A stretch of 10,320 nt of DNA from an uncultured Spirochaetales bacterium (GTDB lineage: Bacteria; Spirochaetota; Spirochaetia; Sphaerochaetales; Sphaerochaetaceae): NCBI GenBank assembly GCA_937902565.1, contig CALFMX010000068.1:1-10320 (forward strand), written 5' to 3'. Position 1 is the stretch's first letter. Every line of letters starts with the position of its first letter. A program made the position numbers and the translations under genes. Shown piece by piece: positions 7,197-10,320 of this stretch. Under the pieces are notes generated by a model. The model made no database searches and was not told the DNA's origin. It saw nothing but the letters and a program-made list of their open reading frames with translations.

Positions 7197-7292
7197 AGCC
7201 TGTTTGATTCATGGTTGCATTAATCGAGATAGACATCTTTGATTCGTTATAGAATGGGGATGAGCTATCAAATTGAACCATGATCTCAGGCT
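7197..7292 (+). repeat. 96-nt imperfect palindrome between convergent genes (long hairpin)
   Basis: The outer arms pair AGCCTG (7197-7202) with CAGGCT (7287-7292), GAT (7206-7208) with ATC (7283-7285) and CATGGTT (7210-7216) with AACCATG (7276-7282). Inside, GATAG (7228-7232) pairs with CTATC (7265-7269). The apical stem is CATCTTT (7234-7240) with GGGGATG (7256-7262), then ATTC (7242-7245) with GAAT (7252-7255), around a GTTATA loop. Three U-G wobbles in the apical stem make the fold better in plus-strand RNA, that is, the transcript of the Omp85-like gene. No U-run follows on either strand. It may be a structured 3' end, a bidirectional roadblock for the two convergent genes, or a small MITE/REP-like element. 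It occupies most of the intergenic gap, and I see no gene there. Confidence 0.6.
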
Positions 7293-7325
7293 AGCGACTC
7301 CTTCCTCTCGAAACACTTCTCGTTC

Positions 7326-9740
7326 TTAAGGCCTACTCTTTTTCTTAGAGCCTAGCTTGTTGACCAGGATGATCATGGAGGGCATCACGAAGAGGGTTGC
7401 CAGCATACAATCCATCAGGGCCAGGGACATCAGGGTGCCGAAGTATCGTACCGGGGTGTAGGAGGCGAAGAGCAGCATGAGCATGCCCCCTACGATCGAG
7501 AAGGTGGTGAGGATGATCGGCCTGCCGGTCTCCTTGATCGTTTCACTGAGCAGCTCCTCCACCGTGCGCCCATCGAGGCCGATCTTGTTCTTGTAGCGGA
7601 TGAGGAAGTGGATGGCATAGTCGATGCCAGCGCCGACCGCCACAGCAGACAAGATGACGGTGATCATATCAAAGGGGATGTTCAGCAGGTACATGAAGAC
7701 GTAGTTGGCCATGACTCCACAGAGGACCGGGATGATCGAGTAGAGAGCCAGGGAGAAGGACTTGAAAGCGATGAGTACCGCCAGGAAGACGAGGGCGTAG
7801 CTGATCCACGTGGAGCGCTCCTGGTCGGCCATCAGGGTATCGCTGAAGTGAAGGCTGATATGCGGCTCACCGCCAATCGTGACGGTCGTGCCCGCCGGCA
7901 GGAGCGGCAGAAGGGAGAGGACCGTCTCCTCGATGCGCTTTGCACTGCCGATGGAGGAGAGGTCCTGCTCATCGGCATCATAGTTCTGGAGGTAGATGGT
8001 CAGAGCCGAGCCATCGGCGTTGATGATATCCCCGATCGATTGCTCGCTCTGCCGGCTGATCAACAAGATCATCCTGCCGAGGAGGTTCAATAGGCCCGAT
8101 GTCTTGGGTATGCCCCCCTCTCCCGAGTAGACCTCATTGGCAAAGCTGACATAGGAAGCGAAGGAGAGGACCTGGGTAATGTCATCACAGCGATTGGCGA
8201 TCTCCTGTTCAAATGCATGGACCTGTTCGAGGTTCTCACTCTGGAGGAAGAACTGTGCCTCCCCCTCCGGAGCCTCGATGGTGAGGATGTACGGGGTCTC
8301 GCCTCCCATCTGGACGGCAAAGTGCTTTGAGCTGACATAGAAGGGATCACGCTTCGGCATGTAGGACATGTAGTTGGTGTTGATGGGAATGTGGTTCTTG
8401 GTAAGGGCGTACCCGCCGATGATCAGGAGGAAGACGAGGCAAAATACCTTCCAATACTTCATGACCAGGCGCTCTATACCCAACACAGCCCGTGCCAGGT
8501 ACCCCTGCTTGTAGGTGGTGATCTGCTTCTTCTTGGGGGGGACGACCAGGGTGAGGAAGGCGACCAGATAGGTCGCGGCCAGGATGGCGCAGTAGGTGAC
8601 CCCGATCCCGACGATGATACCGAAGTGGCGCAGTGCCGCGGTCTTGGAGAAGAGGAGGCTGGCAAAGCCGATGACGGTGGTGATGCAGGCAAAGGCGATG
8701 GTACGCAGGATCTTCTTTGTCGATTGTACGGCACCTAGCCCCAGGGGGTAGTCGGTGTAGTACTCGCCGATGACGTGGATGGCGTAGGAGGAGCCGAGGT
8801 TGAGTACCATGCACGGGGTTATGATGTTGATGATGTTCAGCGTGTAGCCCAGCAACCTCATCGTCCCGAGGGTCCAGATGATCCCGATGGCTGACATGGA
8901 GAAGGGGAGCAGTACACTGCGTTTTGCCCTGAAGCTCAGGTAGTAGATCGTCAGGATGGCGATGAAGCAGAGGGTGAGCAGAACCGAGAGGTCGCGGCCG
9001 AGAAAGTACATCAGGCGGTTGTTCACCACTGACAGGCCATTGATGTAGACATTGACCCCAGCCTGGCGCAGCACATCCAGCTGCTCGGAGAGCTCATCCT
9101 CTTGCTGTTGCGTCAATGGCAGGGATTCAAAGGCGAAGAGGATGTTGGAGAGGTCGTTGCTGACCAGGTACCCCTTGATGATGGGGTCGCTCTCCATCCG
9201 GCTCCTGAGCAGGGCCACATCATCCTCGCTCCACCGGTACTGCTCCTTGGGAGTCGAGAAGGGCACTGTGAGCAACCGGGTGCCACGTTTTTCCAGGGTC
9301 ACGAAGTCCAGGACGGAGAAGGGCTCTCCTACATAGCCGGTCTCCGGCAACCGGCTCATCACCTCGTCGATGAGGGAGAGGGTTGCCGGGGTGTAGAGGG
9401 TGGGGCTCTCCACCATGACCATGTAGGAGGAGGTGAAGGGGCTCTCTTCTACCGGGGTCACCGCTGAGCTGTCAGCGACGAGATGGCCTCCCAGGGCTTT
9501 GGTGGTGAGGCTCATCGTCTCAGGTATCTGCGAGTCGTCACCGGCGGTGGCTTTTGTGGCAGGCTTTCCCACACCCCCCTCGAAGGTCGACTCTGCCTTC
9601 ACGTCCGCCATGAGGGTTGTGTAGTCGGCATCGAGGGTCAGAAACGATACGTGGTAGAGAAAGAATGCGGTGATCGCGAATACAACGACCAGTGTCAGCC
9701 GGGCGTGCCTACCGACATAGTCGAGGAGAGAGTGCTTCAT
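7326..9740 (-). CDS. MMPL/RND-family (HAE3-like) inner-membrane transporter
   Basis: The 804-aa protein has the duplicated RND layout. TM1 is at about 15-33, followed by a large periplasmic domain (about 36-248) and TM2-6 (about 249-402). TM7 is at about 430-447, followed by a second periplasmic domain (about 450-640) and TM8-12 (about 643-794). The equivalent TM4 motifs are GSSYAIHV (316-323) and GIDYAIHF (705-712). The second keeps Asp707, expected to serve in proton coupling, while the first half has Ser318 there. The first periplasmic domain carries a low-complexity stretch at about 50-100 rich in Gly, Thr, Ala and Ser. Family members use the proton-motive force to move lipids, hydrophobic compounds or drugs; the substrate here is unknown. 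AGGA lies six bases before the ATG. The gene follows the RNA-helicase gene on the same strand after 64 bases, with its own likely promoter, and converges on the Omp85-like gene. Confidence 0.88.
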   Translation of the reverse strand: MKHSLLDYVGRHARLTLVVVFAITAFFLYHVSFLTLDADYTTLMADVKAESTFEGGVGKPATKATAGDDSQIPETMSLTTKALGGHLVADSSAVTPVEESPFTSSYMVMVESPTLYTPATLSLIDEVMSRLPETGYVGEPFSVLDFVTLEKRGTRLLTVPFSTPKEQYRWSEDDVALLRSRMESDPIIKGYLVSNDLSNILFAFESLPLTQQQEDELSEQLDVLRQAGVNVYINGLSVVNNRLMYFLGRDLSVLLTLCFIAILTIYYLSFRAKRSVLLPFSMSAIGIIWTLGTMRLLGYTLNIINIITPCMVLNLGSSYAIHVIGEYYTDYPLGLGAVQSTKKILRTIAFACITTVIGFASLLFSKTAALRHFGIIVGIGVTYCAILAATYLVAFLTLVVPPKKKQITTYKQGYLARAVLGIERLVMKYWKVFCLVFLLIIGGYALTKNHIPINTNYMSYMPKRDPFYVSSKHFAVQMGGETPYILTIEAPEGEAQFFLQSENLEQVHAFEQEIANRCDDITQVLSFASYVSFANEVYSGEGGIPKTSGLLNLLGRMILLISRQSEQSIGDIINADGSALTIYLQNYDADEQDLSSIGSAKRIEETVLSLLPLLPAGTTVTIGGEPHISLHFSDTLMADQERSTWISYALVFLAVLIAFKSFSLALYSIIPVLCGVMANYVFMYLLNIPFDMITVILSAVAVGAGIDYAIHFLIRYKNKIGLDGRTVEELLSETIKETGRPIILTTFSIVGGMLMLLFASYTPVRYFGTLMSLALMDCMLATLFVMPSMIILVNKLGSKKKSRP

Positions 9741-9772
9741 GGTCCGTCCTAGTTTTTGTCATTCAAGGAGGG

Positions 9773-9804
9773 ATTATACCATAACAACATGGTAAATTAT
9801 ACCA
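9773..9804 (-). promoter_or_regulatory. Tandem extended -10 promoter elements for the MMPL transporter
   Basis: Read on the minus strand, TGGTATAAT occurs twice, with perfect TATAAT hexamers at plus positions 9796-9801 and 9773-9778. Each has the TG one base upstream, which makes an extended -10. No good -35 is present for either, which extended -10 promoters can tolerate. The proximal copy would start transcription about 25 bases before the ATG at 9740. The distal copy lies just after the helicase stop codon, so the transporter probably has its own transcription start. Confidence 0.5.
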
Positions 9805-9805
9805 T
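9773..9805. repeat. Direct repeat ATTATACCAT x2 with an inverted half-site between (operator-like)
   Basis: ATTATACCAT occurs at 9773-9782 and 9796-9805, start to start 23 bases. Between them ATGGTA (9789-9794) is the inverse of TACCAT, giving TACCAT-6-ATGGTA-5-TACCAT. The middle half-site can form a dyad with either neighbour. The repeats coincide with both extended -10 boxes, so a bound repressor would cover them. The second repeat ends in the first base of the helicase stop codon complement at 9805. The pattern is seen directly; the operator role is inference. Confidence 0.4.
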
Positions 9806-10320
9806 CAATAGTTCGGGTACTTGCGCCGGGACGAGGAGCGGTTCTTGCCTCCCTGTTGCTTGTAGGGGCGGTCACGACGGTCATCGTACCGGTTCCTGCG
9901 GTTGTCACGCCTACCTCGGGTGAGGTTTTTGCCATTGGGGTTGTCCGGCTTGGCCCGGGTGATGATCGGCTTGTCCTTCGGGGCAATCGCGTTGAAGGTC
10001 TCCATGATCTGGTCTGCAATCTTGGTGGGGGCGGTGACGAAGGAGAACTCATCCTGGACCGAGACGTTCTGGATGTCCCGGTCATGGGCACCGACACGTT
10101 CGATGAGGTAGTCGACCAGGAGGCGCTTGTCCAATCCGTCACGCCGGCCCCGGGCGATGAAGAGGCGGGTCATCCCATCCTCGTCCCGTCCGCTGCGCTC
10201 GCGGGCAGGGGAGATATCGCGATACTTGTCAAAGTCGAGCTCGTCCCTGTAGAAGTGCTGCAGGACAGCGGCGAGCACCTGCTGGTACGCAGCGGGCGCG
10301 ACCGGGGTTTCGTTCAATGG
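9805..10320 (-). CDS. DEAD-box RNA helicase, C-terminal part (DbpA-type RNA-binding domain), cut by window edge
   Basis: About 171 codons are visible and the frame runs off the right edge, so the helicase core must lie outside. A TTG at 10315-10317 is internal and not a believable start. In the visible part, counted from that codon, a helical segment APAAYQQVLAAVLQHFYRDE (8-27) is followed by a DbpA RNA-binding domain at about 49-116: MTRLFIARGRRDGLDKRLLV, then LIERVGAHDRDIQNVSVQDE and FSFVTAP. The final 50 residues are a basic, Arg/Asn/Gly-rich tail (GRRDNRRNRYDDRRDR), as in CsdA/DeaD-type helicases that act on ribosomal RNA or at low temperature. The MMPL transporter follows on the same strand but appears to have its own promoter. 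Family call is firm; whether it is DeaD, DbpA or another member cannot be decided from this piece. Confidence 0.85.
   Translation of the reverse strand, partial: PLNETPVAPAAYQQVLAAVLQHFYRDELDFDKYRDISPARERSGRDEDGMTRLFIARGRRDGLDKRLLVDYLIERVGAHDRDIQNVSVQDEFSFVTAPTKIADQIMETFNAIAPKDKPIITRAKPDNPNGKNLTRGRRDNRRNRYDDRRDRPYKQQGGKNRSSSRRKYPNY

Noticed and set aside
7608..9752. Long plus-strand frames opposite the MMPL transporter
   Set aside because: Their translations are low-complexity, rich in Asp, Glu, Gly and Arg, with no domain or start signal. They are antisense shadows of a well-supported gene.
10315..10317. TTG as the start of the helicase gene
   Set aside because: The frame stays open to the window edge, and the fragment lacks the helicase core that normally precedes the DbpA-type domain.
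1..10320. CRISPR arrays, tRNA, rRNA, riboswitches
   Set aside because: I saw no regularly spaced repeats, tRNA-like cloverleaf, rRNA segments or known riboswitch consensus by eye; a covariance-model search was not possible.

Overview
The window looks like about 10 kb of a spirochaete chromosome, probably near Sphaerochaeta/Sphaerochaetaceae. That placement is an inference from the protein types: Wzi-like barrels of the kind found in spirochaetes, a one-POTRA barrel protein and an MMPL/RND transporter. No 16S rRNA or other marker is present. Most of the window is roughly 50-56% GC. The first ~200 bases are clearly richer (about 64%) and carry the start of a proteobacterial-looking LysR regulator. 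This start is joined in frame to the tail of an outer-membrane barrel. The join is most easily explained as a chimeric contig end, less easily as a true fusion.

Left half, plus strand (about 205-5200): an envelope polysaccharide cluster. In order it holds the C-terminal part of a probable Wzi-like outer-membrane barrel, a polyisoprenyl-phosphate sugar-1-phosphate transferase (459 aa), a secreted periplasmic protein of unknown function (285 aa) and a complete Wzi-like capsule-assembly barrel (659 aa). The last three are tightly packed (17-bp overlap, then a 12-bp gap) and are very likely one operon. The expected flow is lipid-linked sugar priming at the inner membrane, an unknown periplasmic step, and surface attachment or assembly at the outer membrane.

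Middle (5201-5501): a gene-poor gap. It contains a 54-codon coding remnant without a start, a 14-bp stem-loop, and a TTGACA promoter element that overlaps the stem-loop. Next comes a 563-aa protein with a signal peptide, one POTRA-like domain and a C-terminal barrel carrying the Omp85-type RGF motif. It is followed by a 96-nt imperfect palindrome (7197-7292) in the convergent intergenic space.

Right part, minus strand: the C-terminal end of a DEAD-box RNA helicase with a DbpA-type RNA-binding domain (cut by the window edge), a compact promoter region with two ATTATACCAT repeats, and an 804-aa MMPL/RND-type transporter. No rRNA, tRNA, CRISPR array or intact mobile element was seen.
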